Source: Sphagnum magellanicum (taxonomy: Eukaryota > Streptophyta > Sphagnopsida > Sphagnales > Sphagnaceae). Taken from it: a DNA stretch of 64,000 nucleotides. The DNA is taken from the NCBI GenBank assembly GCA_021904315.1, contig CM038925.1, forward strand, positions 8,186,501 to 8,250,500, written 5' to 3'. The number at the start of each line of letters is the position of its first letter. The first letter of the stretch is position 1. Under the pieces are notes generated by a model that had not been told where the DNA came from, did not search any database, and saw only the letters and a program-made list of their open reading frames with translations. Both the position numbers and the translations under genes were made by a program. This document shows, piece by piece, positions 38,056 to 51,830 of the stretch.

Positions 38056-38220
38056 TCTTCTGAAATTCAGCCTTGGAAGTCTACCGTTAGAACCCTGAGA
38101 ATGCATGAGGGTTGTTCCCAGTGTAAGTGTTGGGCATGCAGTCCAGTATTAAACAAACGCATAGGTAGATGTGAATGCCAGTAGTATCTTAATAATTGGA
38201 AATTACAGAATTTCTGTGGA
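38056..38220 (+). repeat. Repeat R5, copy B
   Basis: The partner of 33360-33529. It lies immediately before the ARF exon fragment, so R5 may be intron or flank of a duplicated ARF locus rather than a transposable element. Confidence 0.75.
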
Positions 38221-38235
38221 GGGAGAGAGATGGGA

Positions 38236-38310
38236 AATCTAATCCTTTTGTTATGGGCAACTACATGACAAGGCAAAGAACATAGAAGCCAGAGGTGAGC
38301 TTTGCAAGGG
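38236..38310 (+). pseudogene. ARF GTPase exon fragment (relic)
   Basis: CTAATC, then TTTTGTTATGG, ATGACAAGGCAAAG and GAAGCCAGAG-GTGAGCTTTGCAAG align in order with the start of exon 3 of ARF genes ([25 protein letters not shown]). The best frame reads DKAKNIEARGELCKGLN. The upstream part is out of frame with it and the similarity fades after about 75 bp. It lies 1.3 kb upstream of the larger ARF pseudogene on the same strand, suggesting an old tandem duplication. Confidence 0.65.
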
Positions 38311-38345
38311 TTTAAATGTCGAGGTGAATGCAAGGTATGGTGTCT

Positions 38346-39594
38346 CATTTAAAACGATGGTAGCAATTCTAGTAAGGTGTTTTATGTTTAAATATTTATG
38401 ATGTATAATTTAATATTAAATATATTAAATGATAATTCATTTTGAACTAATAATTTAATTGTGACAATATTTACACAATTAATTTTTTGAAATAATACAT
38501 TCATTATTAATAATTTATTTTTGAAATAAAAATGATTGATTAGTTAATTGGATTGTTGAAAATTTAAATTTTCATATTGAATTCCACTTTAAATCGTTTA
38601 TAATGATTAAGAAAAGGTTGAAAAATGAAATCATAAAACTAAATATGATCTTTTTTTACGAAATATTAATTAAATCATAGGTATGAACTTTTGAAATGTT
38701 AAAATTGAACCTTGTCCTTTAAAAATGATTCTTTTTTCCTTTGTCAAAAATATAATACCCAATAAATATACTATTTAAATATTTAAATAAAATTTTATTT
38801 TTATAAATTTTATGAGTTTTTTTTTAATTTCTCAAAAAAAATTCACCATATATTAACTAAGAACAACTTTTTTTAATATGAGTTTTCACTTAATTTTTAA
38901 AAATTTCATAAATAAACGAAATTTTAATAGTCAAAGAATACACTAATGAAAATTTAAAATTAAAAACCATTAGTAAAAACTTGTGACTCTTATGAATGCT
39001 ATATTTAGCTAAAATGACCCACTAAACAGGGCATACACCTATTGACAAGCAAAAGAATGTTAGTTGTCTCAGATTCAGTAATTCATTGTATCAACCTGCT
39101 GAATCCCTCAATCTTAGCATCGTCTCCCCCAAGGCAAACCTGTCTTCTGAAAGGTGCCATCAACAACTTCGGTGGTAGGTGAAAATATGCAAAAGGGAAG
39201 TTGCCCAAATTATCCGGGGACGGAAGCTGGAAGTCACTACGCAATGCCCAAGTTTTTGTATTTGCTTCGGAGTTGCAATGCGTCGGTCCAACTCTCCCCG
39301 ACCCCACCCCACCCAAAAGCAAGTCAGTCAAGCACTTCTTTATTAAACTAAACAAGACTGGTTTGTCGCGTTTTCCGAGTCCGGTTTACTCCGCAAAGAA
39401 CAATCAGCAGCGAAGTGCGCCCCAAGGGAATTCGCGCTGGATTTGCCTCCTCTAGCGTCGTCTTTCATTCGCAACTTTTATCAGTACTGCTCCCGCATGA
39501 TGCATCACCAACCAGGGTGACAGCCTGCTCTGGCATTTCTCCTCCCCCCTGCTCCATCTGATCGGGCTGATTTTGAGGCGTGATTCTGTTAGTT
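38346..39594. other. AT-rich spacer, then CpG-rich ARF promoter region
   Basis: From 38346 to about 39070 it is extremely AT-rich. From about 39090 GC and CpG rise, and 39230-39594 looks like the promoter and leader of the ARF gene. No other coding sequence. Confidence 0.5.
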
Positions 39595-40585
<991 letters not shown>

Positions 40586-43223
40586 TCTCTACATCTGATG
40601 GGCTAATCATAAGAGAATATAGAAGATCAAACAAGGGATTACTGTACCAAGTCTACCTGGTCATGGTCATGGTCTAGACTACAATTACATGTCTTTTGTG
40701 AATTGTGAACTTAGTCAAATGCAAGAAATCGGTCTTATACTCGTGACATATGTTCAAATCTTCCATGCCATCTCACGGAAGAATCTAATTCTGATTCCTT
40801 TCCGTTACTTTTCCTTTCACCCATCCATAGTATTTGTGATGGACCTCCTTCAATTCTCATTAACTATTCTGGCACAACTCATCTTCCATAAGATGTTGAT
40901 TTTGTGCACTGAAATTACTTCGGTCAACAACACCTGGAAGCAACAAGAAGGCGATGCATCTCGATCCACACACTTCACTCAAATTAATTTTGAGAGTGAT
41001 CACCATCTTACCCAGGTGCACGTTGCGCTCCAAACACATTTTCTGCAATTTTAGCTGTGCAATTCCCTTCAGCTCTGCAGAGGCGATGAAGTACTTACAT
41101 ACCCAGGGAACCTAATGAAACCTAATGCTCAGCAGTACAGATGGGAGTCAGAAGTTGTAATGCAATGTCAATTCAAATGCGTGTTTCTTGTTATGGCTTT
41201 TATGTGAGCATAATCTATGATTTTATGGAAGCCTCTGTGAAGTTGTCTCTGCTTCAACTGTCTGGTTCCTTCATTTCCCATAGAGCACTTAAGAACCAAA
41301 TTTTTGACAGGCTTTGTTTCCCGTCTTCACACCGTTGGGATCATGGGTCAGAGAAAGTAAATGGATAGATCGGATGTAAGGAATGCATGGCGTGATTTGG
41401 ATTTTTGGTTGGAGGTGAAGATGAAGTATCTGGGTTGTAGCATAAAAAAAAACACAGGAGGCACTCTGTACATGTCAGGGTTAGCAATACATATTATGGG
41501 TTGGCCATTGGTACAATCTGGATGGACCATGGGTGGCACACAGATGAGATTCTGCCACATCATTAGGAACTTTGTACACAATTTGCTAAACCTCAGAATG
41601 TTCTATCTGTGAGTCACCTAATCCTTAAGAGTGGGAAGTATGCCTACTTATTGATGTTGGAGCTCTACCCCTCATACACCACATGCTCTACATATGTTTA
41701 AGTTCATGATAATGTTCACCTCATGCTTCATGATGGGGGTAAAGCCCATACATGCGGTACATTCCCAAAATATACTTGGCAACCAACTCATCCTAGGCCC
41801 CTGGTTTTGGGAACGCCACCACCCAGTGGCTTTACCCTACACCAACCACAATGGTCAGCTAAGTTATTGTTCCACATAAAGAACTGCTCCAACTTTTGTA
41901 GTGTAATTGGAGGGGTCATTACTTTCCCTTCACTTTTTGAGTGGCATTTCAAAAATGGAAGGCCCACTCAGGGGGGCATCCCATTTTTCAATTTGAGAGG
42001 TTCATACAGTTTTGATGACACTTCACCAAATCAGCATTTTCACCAAAAGATGCAGTAAACAGGAGATCTAGGTGTTTCTGCCAGGTACACTCTCCCTGGT
42101 TCACACCTCACCCAGGGAACCTTACCTCTAACAATCAGCTTTGAATGTAAGTTCTCTAGTAGTTTCAAGTCCAGTAAAATACTAGTGAGCTCAAAGATAC
42201 CTTCACGAACCAGAAAATACTTTTGAAGACACCATTCTTTACCGACTGGTTAAGCTTGACAGGAACCAGGGATCTCAAAGATAGATCTAAGAGAAGACCA
42301 AGACTGTTTTAATTCTTTATTTTCTGACTCTAAATGGTTGCATATACACATATATTAGCAGAACTGAAATCAGCTGTCAAACATGCAAATGGAGAGATAT
42401 AGAACCAGCTCTCAGATTGGAAGTCATACTCTTAATTACTGATCCACTTTACTGATCCACTATGCAAACAGCAGGCCAGTGATTTTATCAGCAGTCAACA
42501 CATTGTGGCTGCAGATGCTATATGTCCTTGTGTACAAGATCACCTTGTGGTATGAGCAAACTTGCCTTGAAGTGCCTAGAATGAACAGGAATAACAAATA
42601 CCAATACATGGCAGTAAGTGTAGCCATGATTTGAGAAAACCAAGACCCTCTTTAGTAAGGTGGGAGTTACTGTTCACATGCCACGATGCAACATCCAAGT
42701 CCAATAAGTCTCCATGCAACCACTCATTAGTGTACATTTCTCCAGGCTGGCTTGAGTCCCATTTCTCCATCTCAAGTAATGACTTTGGCAACAGTACCAA
42801 TAGCCTGTTGCTAGCTGGAATCTTTAACCTGCAGTGACCTGGCAGTGCACGGTGGTACACAATGAGAAGATGAACAAAAACTCACTTCTTCCATGTTTCA
42901 TTGTACAACTCAACTGGAAATGATCAATGCTCCAAATTTATATTGTCATGATAATCACAAGGAATCTATTGTACCTGCAATCTGTAATGAGTTCAAATTG
43001 AGGGTTCAGGGTTCAATCATTGAAGGATATCTTGAATTGCAGATACAGAAAAGTTATCGATGGCCTTGCACAACCCAAGAGTACATGGTGATACAGATGA
43101 GCCAAGCACAATCTGTAAATATACATTCCAACCACAACAAAATAGCACTGGAGTCTGGACCTAAGTTTCTTATGTCCAGCTCCAATCCAGCTGACTGAAC
43201 CAAAATCTTGCAGCTTACGTAAG
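40586..43223. other. Spacer between ARF pseudogene and NAC gene
   Basis: No recognised gene. The right part (about 42500-43223) is presumably 3' UTR and flank of the minus-strand NAC gene. A 94-codon minus frame at 42860-42576 has no known domain. No repeats were noted. Confidence 0.45.
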
Positions 43224-45909
43224 TTAAGTACTTGATTGGCTGTCACTGTTGTCAAGATCAATGACAATCTTCTGTTTTCCAACCACATTCTTCACTTCCT
43301 GTGATGGCACATTCAGGTCCCCAAAAATTCAACATTATAAGAACAACAATCATAAACCTAGACAGGCAAGAACATGAAGAAAATCTGTTCCCCCATCATA
43401 AGATGGAGGACCAAAAAATCAGAAATCTATTCCCAACAATAATTGAAAGCAGGCCTGATGTCAATAGAGGAACATGGGAATGAATGTGTGCACACACCTC
43501 AAACATATCAGGAGGAGTGTCCAGCATAATGTCATGCAATGCAGGGTCCACTTCTACTTCATCAGTTTCCAGATCCTCCACAATGCAGCCAACATCAAAG
43601 GCACACTTCTGCCAATTGCAATCAGCAAATAACTGGTTCTGGAAGGCAAATTGTAACAGTCAATATTCAAGTTAATAAATTCACATCAACAAATAGAAAC
43701 CAACTTGTTACCTCTTGTACTTTCACTATGCACTTGCTGTAAAGGCAAAAGGAAGTGAGACAACACTTCAGCTACCTGCAGCAGGGGAGCACCATTGAGT
43801 GTTTCATTGCAAAGAAGCTGTACCACTCTCTCATTGCAATTATTCAGGTCTTCCACTGATGCCATCCGTGCTTCCTGATTAAGGGCCTCCCAGGGCAGGT
43901 GATCCTCATCAAGGTTTACAGCCTCAAGCGATTCATCTTCTCCCCCACATGAGATGATTCCAGCTACTACTGAATCATCTACCATATGCTGCTCAGTTGG
44001 AGCCAAGATGCCACTGGGTTCCACTAGATTCAGAGTCTCATTTGGAGCTAGACCAGCAGGTATTTTGCATGCAATGGCATTTCCAACTCCAAAGCTGCAG
44101 TCAGGTGTTGTAACACTTTTCGCCTACACATAGGGTAATTCGTTAGAAATGGGTATTTGAGCTTCAACACTTCCAAGTTATGCTGCTGTGAAAGCAGAGA
44201 CAATTCAGTCTACCTTCCAAAATCCCAAGTAGACATGCACTGATCTTACCACAGCTGAATGAGTTTTGACTTGAATGGCAAGCCTAGAGGGTGGATCCAC
44301 AGATTGTGCCAAAGATATCTCAGAAATGGATTCAGTTGTCTCTGGATGTGATAGCTTTCCTTGCAGCCAAGATCGAGCATACAATTTAGGTGTGGTGGGT
44401 GGCATCTCTCTTGTCAATCCAGAGACCGAGGGGGAGCCAACACTCAACCCTGCTGCAGGCAGTTCCTGAAACTCACTGTCACCCTCTGAATCTTCACCAT
44501 CTTCATCAATTGGCAAAAGGAGCATTTTCCGATCACATGGTGTTGTTCGTGATTGTTTTTGTAGGAAAACTTTGCAAACAACAACCTCTCCATCCCTCTC
44601 CTCTTCATGATTTCCCAGGTGGTACTGATGCATAACCCAGTTGGTTTTCATGTTCTTGCTTTTCTTCCCTGAGGTTCTGTAGAGAACCATAATCTTCTTG
44701 AAGCCCTGGACCCTCCCATCCTGCAGATAGACGAGGCAAATCATTTTCAGATGGGATGTGAGTTATATGAAAGGATTCATCCATCTTCCTCTGATGATCT
44801 CATTCTATATAACACTACAAACACAAATCCATCTGAGTTCCTGGAAAAATAGCCTGCTGCAGCAAGCTTAGGAGCTGATAAATCCTGACAGCTACACCTT
44901 TCAATCTTACCGAAATATGAATGATACATGTATTGCATCACATTGGATGCTGATCTATAATCTGGAGGTGGTCTGTGACAAAACATATCAATTTGACCAA
45001 AAGACAAGCTTGGGCATTGTACATATCAAACCACCATTATGTGATAGTGCAAAGCCCAAAACTCAAAGCACGATCCTGATGAGAAAACACGAGCTCCTCA
45101 CAGAATCCAGCATCCCCCAAGAAAGCTAATGTTCTTGCATATTTTCACACTCAAGAAGACCTGTAGAATAGGACGAGTCTTGCCAGTCTTGTGCCAGCGA
45201 ACTTCACTCCCACCTCCTTGGACACCATCTGTTTGAATTTTACGGCGCTTTCTTGTTCCTGTAGTGTAAGCCATGGATGGCTTATAGAAATAGTGGCAAG
45301 CACTCCCATCCTTTTTCATCCCTATTCAACTCAAGACACACAGATGAACAAGTCAATTGAAGGACCAGACAGTCAAATACAAGAATGAGATTAGACACAA
45401 GAAAGTGTTCAAGGAATAACAGGAAGGCACCAAAACAAAATGGATGAACAGAGACGTTTCCAGCTGAAAATGGACGCATCCTACCTGGCAGATTCTCTGG
45501 GTGAGTGCGGCAAATGCCATCCTCCTCATCTAGTGTCAATATGAAGTCATTTATGAGAGGGTGCTCCTTCGAAGAACCATGACCTACTTTTGCAAGCAGA
45601 TGCTCTAGCAACTCTTCATCACTGGGGTCAAACCGCACACCTGATGGCAGAACTGCCCAATCTACCCTTGCCTACATAGAAACACAGATGTGTTTTCTTG
45701 AGAAGCTTCACCAGCCAACAGATCCCAACATCCCTCATGCCCTTGTCTGAGTTGTCAGGAATTCAAAAGAATAATCAGATATCAAAGAACAGTGAAGTTT
45801 TCCAAAAGTGGAAATACAAACCTACCTTCAATTGGCCAACTACTTGACCACAAGTGGGGCATCCCACACGAGCATGATTCATCTGCTTCCTCCGCTCTTT
45901 GAAGGCCAT
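43224..45909 (-). CDS. SOG1: SOG1-like NAC domain transcription factor
   Basis: Seven exons join in frame to 488 aa: 45909-45826, 45671-45485, 45321-45161, 44720-44250, 44123-43776, 43638-43498, 43298-43224, all GT-AG. A CPTC pair (17-20) precedes the NAC domain (about 36-198): [78 protein letters not shown]. This is the SOG1/ANAC044/ANAC085 branch (SND2-like NACs are next closest). [17 protein letters not shown] (448-464) matches the C-terminal LDTPPE block of SOG1. SOG1 is the plant nuclear DNA-damage regulator activated by ATM/ATR phosphorylation of clustered SQ sites; here only one SQ (484-485) is visible. An in-frame stop lies just upstream of the chosen ATG. An extra upstream exon cannot be fully excluded. 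TAA stop at 43226-43224. Confidence 0.88.
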
Positions 45910-47661
45910 CAATTCAGACTAGCTTGGTGCAATGTCACCTCTATGCATCAACCTAGATTCCACAACAAAAGACCAGATGGATTGGAAATCATCATTCACC
46001 AGGGGATGCCATAAGAATAACCAATAAAGACTAAAATACTCTGAAATAATAGGACCAAGCATCTGCTTCAAAGCTTGCTACTGCTCCAAAGAAGTTTTTT
46101 CCTTTTGAAGTTCCTGCATACTATCTGAAAACCCTAAACAGATCTACAATGAAAGCTAATATAATCAAGCCCAAGATCCAAATTTAAAGGCTCAACCATG
46201 CATAGAAATCAGATATACAACTGCACTTTCAGAGAAGGTATGATATCCACCTTGTAAATGCAATAGTAACAGTTGCTGGGATGTCACCTTCAAAAGAGAG
46301 AGCCCAAGAAAACTTCCCAACAGCAAGGGAAGAAATGCACGGATAAACAATTAAGCTGAAAAAAGTACAGGGGAGATACAATTGCTTCTAAGCTTTGCTA
46401 AACCTTAAACCCTACCTACTTGATGCATGTGAAAGTAGGCACAAGGAAGTAATTCAGTTGTCTGCATAATCTCAACCTCAAAACTAACAATTCAAAGTGG
46501 GAGCATTCGAACTTCACAGCAAACTTCGGTCAAAAGACCCAATCACCCGAAGGAAGATTGATTTCACGAGCCCGGATCAAATCTTAAACACCATGAAGTG
46601 GGTTTCACAACAACTTGACTTGCTACCCGAATGCAGTACGAATGTGGATCCAATAGCGGCATGTGAAACAACCCTCGAGGCCCAAAAATTGCAACATCGA
46701 CATTAGAACTTCACACGAGTGTACTACAACAAACCATCACTAAGAATGCACATTCTCCATCTGCTGCCTCACAAAAAATCGTCCCCTCGTACTTAAGTGA
46801 TCCAAAATACCCGCACAACCAACAACCCAAAAGGAAAACACCTCCAACTCATCGAAAAACTCCGATAGCCCCGGACCCCTCCCCAAAGATACTCGAGTAA
46901 TTTGGGAATGGGAGCTGCCCCCGCAGCACGAACCCAAGGTTGAATTCAATCCCACACAAATTGGTCATCACGTCAACTCCTTCAAACTACGTAGCCACGA
47001 GTCACTCCAACAGCTACTAGCTACAAGCATTACTACAAGCAGCAATCAAATACACAAGAGCAACTGTCCATCAGCTTTCCACCTCCCATCTTAACCCAAA
47101 ACTCATACGCAACTACGGAGAGCACAAATCCTTGCGGAAACTGAAAGCTCTGTGAGTGGTGAACGAACTACCTCAACAAAACAGCAATTGGTGCGCAAAG
47201 CTGGAAAACCATGAGCGGCACAAAAGCACACCACCTTGTATGAAACCACCAATCTCGTACACACATTACGAGGAAATTATATAAAGAAAACCCCCGGCAG
47301 AAAGCGTTGGAGACGGACTAAACCCCGGTTTCCATTTCCCCAGAATCTCATCCCGACACTAAAAACAGGGAAGGCTTGCAACTCAAGCAACATTTGCTCA
47401 CAACAACGTGCCAGAAGCATTAATTATGCTGCGGCGCTCATGACAAGGTGGGCAGTTCATAACAGCGCACCACAGTCAAAAAAGACTCGGAAGCTTTACC
47501 CAGCTTAAGAATAACCGGGAAGGTAACCACAGTAATAACTTCGGCTGACCAAAGAAAATGAGCAGGCGGGTCAGAGTTTTACACCATTCATGTGAGGTTT
47601 CATTAGACTTACAAATAGGCAAGATGGGTTTTGACGTTTGATCTCTCTGCGCAGTTTTATC
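45910..47661 (-). promoter_or_regulatory. 5' flank and leader of the SOG1-like gene
   Basis: GC and CpG content rise from about 46490 to 47500, and on minus this should contain the leader, any 5' UTR intron and the promoter. Short open frames have no recognised domains. No exact start site. Confidence 0.4.
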
Positions 47662-47973
47662 GGCCTTGCCTACCAAGGCGAGGATATTGTGTTTAGATTC
47701 ATTATAGAGTATAGTAGCTTAAGGGACTTTGGGCCCCAGATTAGGTCTATTTTTACATGCGGATTTTTGAAAGATGCTATTTTGGCTTGTGTTGAAACTT
47801 GAGATTAGTTATAGAGTTATAATATATCTTTAAGGGTTTTGGTTTCTTTTAGAGGATTTTCCTGCAGACTATATTTTTGCATCGTGAAATATTTGAGTTT
47901 CCATAATTCTTCTTTTGCCTTATGATACTTTTGAATCTAAATGGCAAGGCCACAGTGTGACACACCCCCTTGT
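47662..47973 (-). repeat. Dispersed repeat R1, copy D (full length, inverted)
   Basis: The reverse complement runs from ACAAGGGGGTGTGTCACAC to CCTTGGTAGGCAAGGCC, collinear with copies A and B over about 312 bp. It is the only copy in the opposite orientation. Confidence 0.85.
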
Positions 47974-48676
47974 TGTAAAATATTTCACCTACAAAAGTTC
48001 AGAGTTGAGACTTGAGACCTGCTCTGAGGCGTCAATGAAAATTGCAAATATTTTGTCCCATATTTTTGTTATACATTGGAGGTTTTAATACCTAGTTCCA
48101 AATGTTAGAAAAGGTCCCCAGGTAGTAGAGACCACGATAATATTTAGTTAGAGGTACCTATTTGAGTTTTGAGCTCCTCCCACCTCAGAAATGAACAAGC
48201 GTATTAGGGCGAATGGTATTGCATAATATGGAAATGCATGTACCCTCTCCCACCCCCGCCACCATGTTCCAAAGTGTTGTAACTTGTGGATAAGTCTCAC
48301 CCATTTTGGCCATGTTTTAAGTTACTTTAGTTCGTAGAACAGGCAAACCATTATCAATCCCACTTAGAATGAAACCGTAAAAAGCATGAGAATAAGAACC
48401 CACAACCGACAACCATCAATACCACTTTTTTTATAAAAAAACCCTAGGAAAACACGGAAATTAGACCACAAAGCCAGTTATGAACTATGGAATGTTGGGG
48501 GTGGTTTATAGATGAGGAAACTGCTCTTGTGGATGAAACCGTGAAATGCTCTTGAAAGTTGAAATCCGTTACTGACAACAGAATCAAAAAGTCAATATGA
48601 GATTTTGGTTTTCATTGGGGTAGGTTTTGGGATGTAAAATTTGAAATAGGTTTGTGTGGGGAACAAGTTTTGTTTG
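47974..48676. other. Spacer, no gene seen
   Basis: Unclassified AT-rich sequence. Confidence 0.4.
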
Positions 48677-48728
48677 ATGGAGCAGGTTCAGAGTTCAGAC
48701 TTTGGAGCGGCTAGGGCTTCTACTGCCG
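48677..48728 (+). other. Candidate short first coding exon (MEQVQSSDFGAARAST...)
   Basis: An ATG opens 17 codons that end at a strong donor (GCCG then GTGAGT), in a local rise of GC. No matching downstream exon was recognised within the next 3 kb, so this is only a candidate and may be chance. Confidence 0.2.
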
Positions 48729-49015
48729 GTGAGTGTCTTGTGCTATGGAACGGGCCGGCCCATCGTACTTGAGAACGTGGCTACTTCTGTACAGTAGGGC
48801 AAGCTGCGATTCTGTGAGATCGTAACAGGCTCTCCCGGGCCTGCTCCAGAGTGTAATCGGCTTCCCAACCGTCGATTCACATCTCAAGCACGTTCTCTAC
48901 GGTCGATCCACGTTAGATGGGGAACTGACTGCACCAAAAGTGGAACCAGCAGATGGCTGCCTGACCCACCTTGGAAAGAGCATGAAAAGAAGGGGTGAAT
49001 AGGAAACCCAAACCG

Positions 49016-49029
49016 GTTACCATGGTAAC
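49016..49029. promoter_or_regulatory. Perfect 14-bp palindrome GTTACCATGGTAAC
   Basis: A perfect self-complementary site that matches the symmetric X-box consensus bound by RFX-type factors in animals and fungi. No plant protein known to me is established to bind it here, so function is open. A one-base-longer relative, GTTACCATGGATAAC, is near 3513. Confidence 0.4.
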
Positions 49030-49132
49030 AGCCGGATATGAAGAGCTCTGGTTATTGAGCGCAGGAAGAGCGCTAACGTCAGAATTTGTCGTTGCCACAC
49101 AACACCATTTACTGCATGGTAGGTACTAGGTA

Positions 49133-49249
49133 GCAACTGAGCTAACCACCATGGTTAGCTAGGAAACTGAAACCCAACAGAAAACTGTTTCCTGACCACT
49201 TACCACTCATCCTTCATAGTGCACTAGTGGGTGCTGGTTCACTGTGGCC
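49133..49249. mobile_element. Partial copy of the 12419-12808 MITE (right end)
   Basis: 117 bp match 12691-12808 from GCAACTGAGCTAACCACCAT to GGTTCACTGTGGCC, at about 88 percent by eye. The left part and left terminal repeat are absent. Confidence 0.8.
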
Positions 49250-51830
49250 GAATTTTTTGAGGTTGCTTCTAACCAGGGTAAAGAACCCATCTTAAGATCA
49301 AATCATGGTCTCTGAGTCCAAATTTAACGTTGATTAGGTTAGATGTGGCCACTAAAAGGTGAAAGCACCACCAGTGTAGGTGCCGGTTCACAAGGTGAAG
49401 AACAGTCCTACAATTTAAGTACTACCTCTGCCTGGGAAGAACGTTAAACACCCCTAATTCATCAGACCTCTAGATAATTTATATGCATGCAAATAATCTT
49501 GACGGCTTATTCTGCTTATTTCCCAGGCTTCTTAAATTGCAGAATTGGGCTCAAAAGAGGGAAGTGCCAATTCTGCCATGTACATAGTTGAATAGGCGCT
49601 TTTAACTCTTGTACATATTTAAGAATGTGCCACCTCACAGCACATTTGGTACCCTACTAAGCCTTCAAAGCCAAGGTCTAAGGCCAAGCTATTAAGGTGC
49701 GCTAGACCCAGAATGCATCCTAAGGGGTGCCTTCCTTGGCTTAAAAGATTTATAAGGGCACATTTTGTTTAAAACATCTCTTTATGTCATCTTTCAAAAA
49801 ATGGCATGTGCCTCACAATTGGACAATTCCTTTGAGAAAGCTGAGTTCTGCAACGTAAGATGCCGGAAATGTGGTAGAATCAGGGAAGGTGCCGTCTATG
49901 CCCTGTTCTGCCAGGCCAAAGCCGTAAGCACCCTAGGGGCCAAATGCGCCCTAGGTGGGACCTTCTCTAGTAAGTAAGAGGACAGGGAGCGATTTTCTTT
50001 TCACAGTTGAAGGGTTTTTTGGGGAATTGAATTTACATCCTTGGCTAAACATGTGTTCCAGTTCCAGGTGGGTTCCTTCAACCAAGACAAAATTGGACTT
50101 GATTTGGGTTTGGATTCGCAAATATTGGGTGGTTTTGCATTCAATCTTTTTTCTATGAGTGGCTAGTGGTTCCTCAATCAGTTGTCATGTTTGGATAGGT
50201 TTTGGGTAACCCCTAGGTTAGGTTTCAATTAATTTGGACTAAACCACATATGTTCCAAATTCATGGCATTTTGTAGGACTTATGAGTTTTGATCACTTTG
50301 CACATTACAGTTAGTGCACTTTTATCATTAGTCAATTTGTGGTAGATGACAATTTTTTCATTTTAAGTCTTCTTTGTTATAATTGATTGTCATTTCGTAA
50401 CCATTGATCTTATTTGCATAAGGTTTTTACCTTATTTTTGTTCATTGTTTGCTTTTTCCTTTTTTTTTGGGTTGTGTCTACTTGTGCTTTCATTTGCCTT
50501 GTACTTTTGATGAATGGGTTGCCTTCCTTTATTTTTATATTAAAGGTTTTTTTTTTACTTTGCACATCATGCACATGACACACAAATGGCACAATTGTGA
50601 GGATTTACATTTTATTTATGTTAGCCATGAACCATTTTGCACAAACAAACAAAAATTTGTTAAAGTTCACTTTTTAAAGTTGTATTTATATATCATGTCA
50701 TGAAATTATTTTCTTGTGAAGAAATGTGTTTTGAATTGTTATTAAACAATGAAATTCAAATATGTGTTCCTTCAAATGACTTGAAATTTGGTATGTTTAT
50801 TCACTATACATGTGTAAAATTTTAGAAAAACTTCAAGACTGAATTTTCATTTGTTTTATTTGAATAAAATTTGAGAAAAAAACATACATGTCAAATTTTC
50901 ATTTATAAAATAATTTGATTTAATTTATATATGTATAATCTTTGACATATTTTATTAAAATGCCAAATGGTAGTTAGTTGACAAAAACAATTGATTGTCT
51001 CCTTGGAAACCAATGTTCAAACCTTGATACTAGCATCCATATACATTTTCATACAATTTGTATGTTGATCATATGTTTTAAAATATGGATCATAAAATAA
51101 TGATATCATTATTATAAAAATATAACCTAATTCTATTGCCATGTGTAAATTTCTTATTCAATCACATGTTAATGAATTTATTTATTTGGACCAACCCAAT
51201 GCCAATCATTAAAGGATTGAATATATTTATTTATTTTTCAGTCAAATGAATCAGTGTTAATTTCACTCAAATGGTTCATGAAATTCCTAGTGAACTAGAA
51301 CCATTCTCCTACTAGCAACTATATTGATCAGAGATGGCTAAAGTGATCAGAAAGTGGTCCGAAACTAGGCATCACTTTATGGATATCTCTCTTGCACCAC
51401 CAAAAGAAAAAGAAGAAGAAAAATTACCATTCAAGTTCATTGAATTTCCTTGATATTAGAGTTATTAATAAAGTCACCCTGTCTTTGGGCCTGATTTCAT
51501 CCCCTATCCCCTTTTTCAGTGGCATTCACAAAGTAAGAAAATTTTATTAAATTTCAGTTTGATCATGCACAAGGTTCGAGAGTAATTAGCAGTGAAAATA
51601 TATGTAGCAGCAGCACTGGAGGCGCTCAGGAAAAATTAAAGACAGGATGAAACTCAGTTTACAACCAAAATTGGTGAAATTTTTAATTTGGGTCCTTTTT
51701 TTTTCGTTTGGTAAAATTTTCATTCCCAGTTACGCGTTCATGGCCTATTATGCCGTAACTGGCCGCCCCCTAATCGTGGGACTTTACGGATAACTCTATT
51801 GTATGTAATAAAGAAAATTTGAAAACTCCG
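49250..51830. other. AT-rich spacer, no gene seen
   Basis: Short frames only. The 49650-49980 part has several CCTAGG and AAGGC words suggestive of a decayed repeat; 50200-51600 is very AT-rich. Nothing classified. Confidence 0.45.

Noticed and set aside
42576-42860. 94-codon minus frame as an extra NAC exon
   Set aside because: The NAC gene already ends in frame at 43224, and this peptide resembles no NAC C-terminus.
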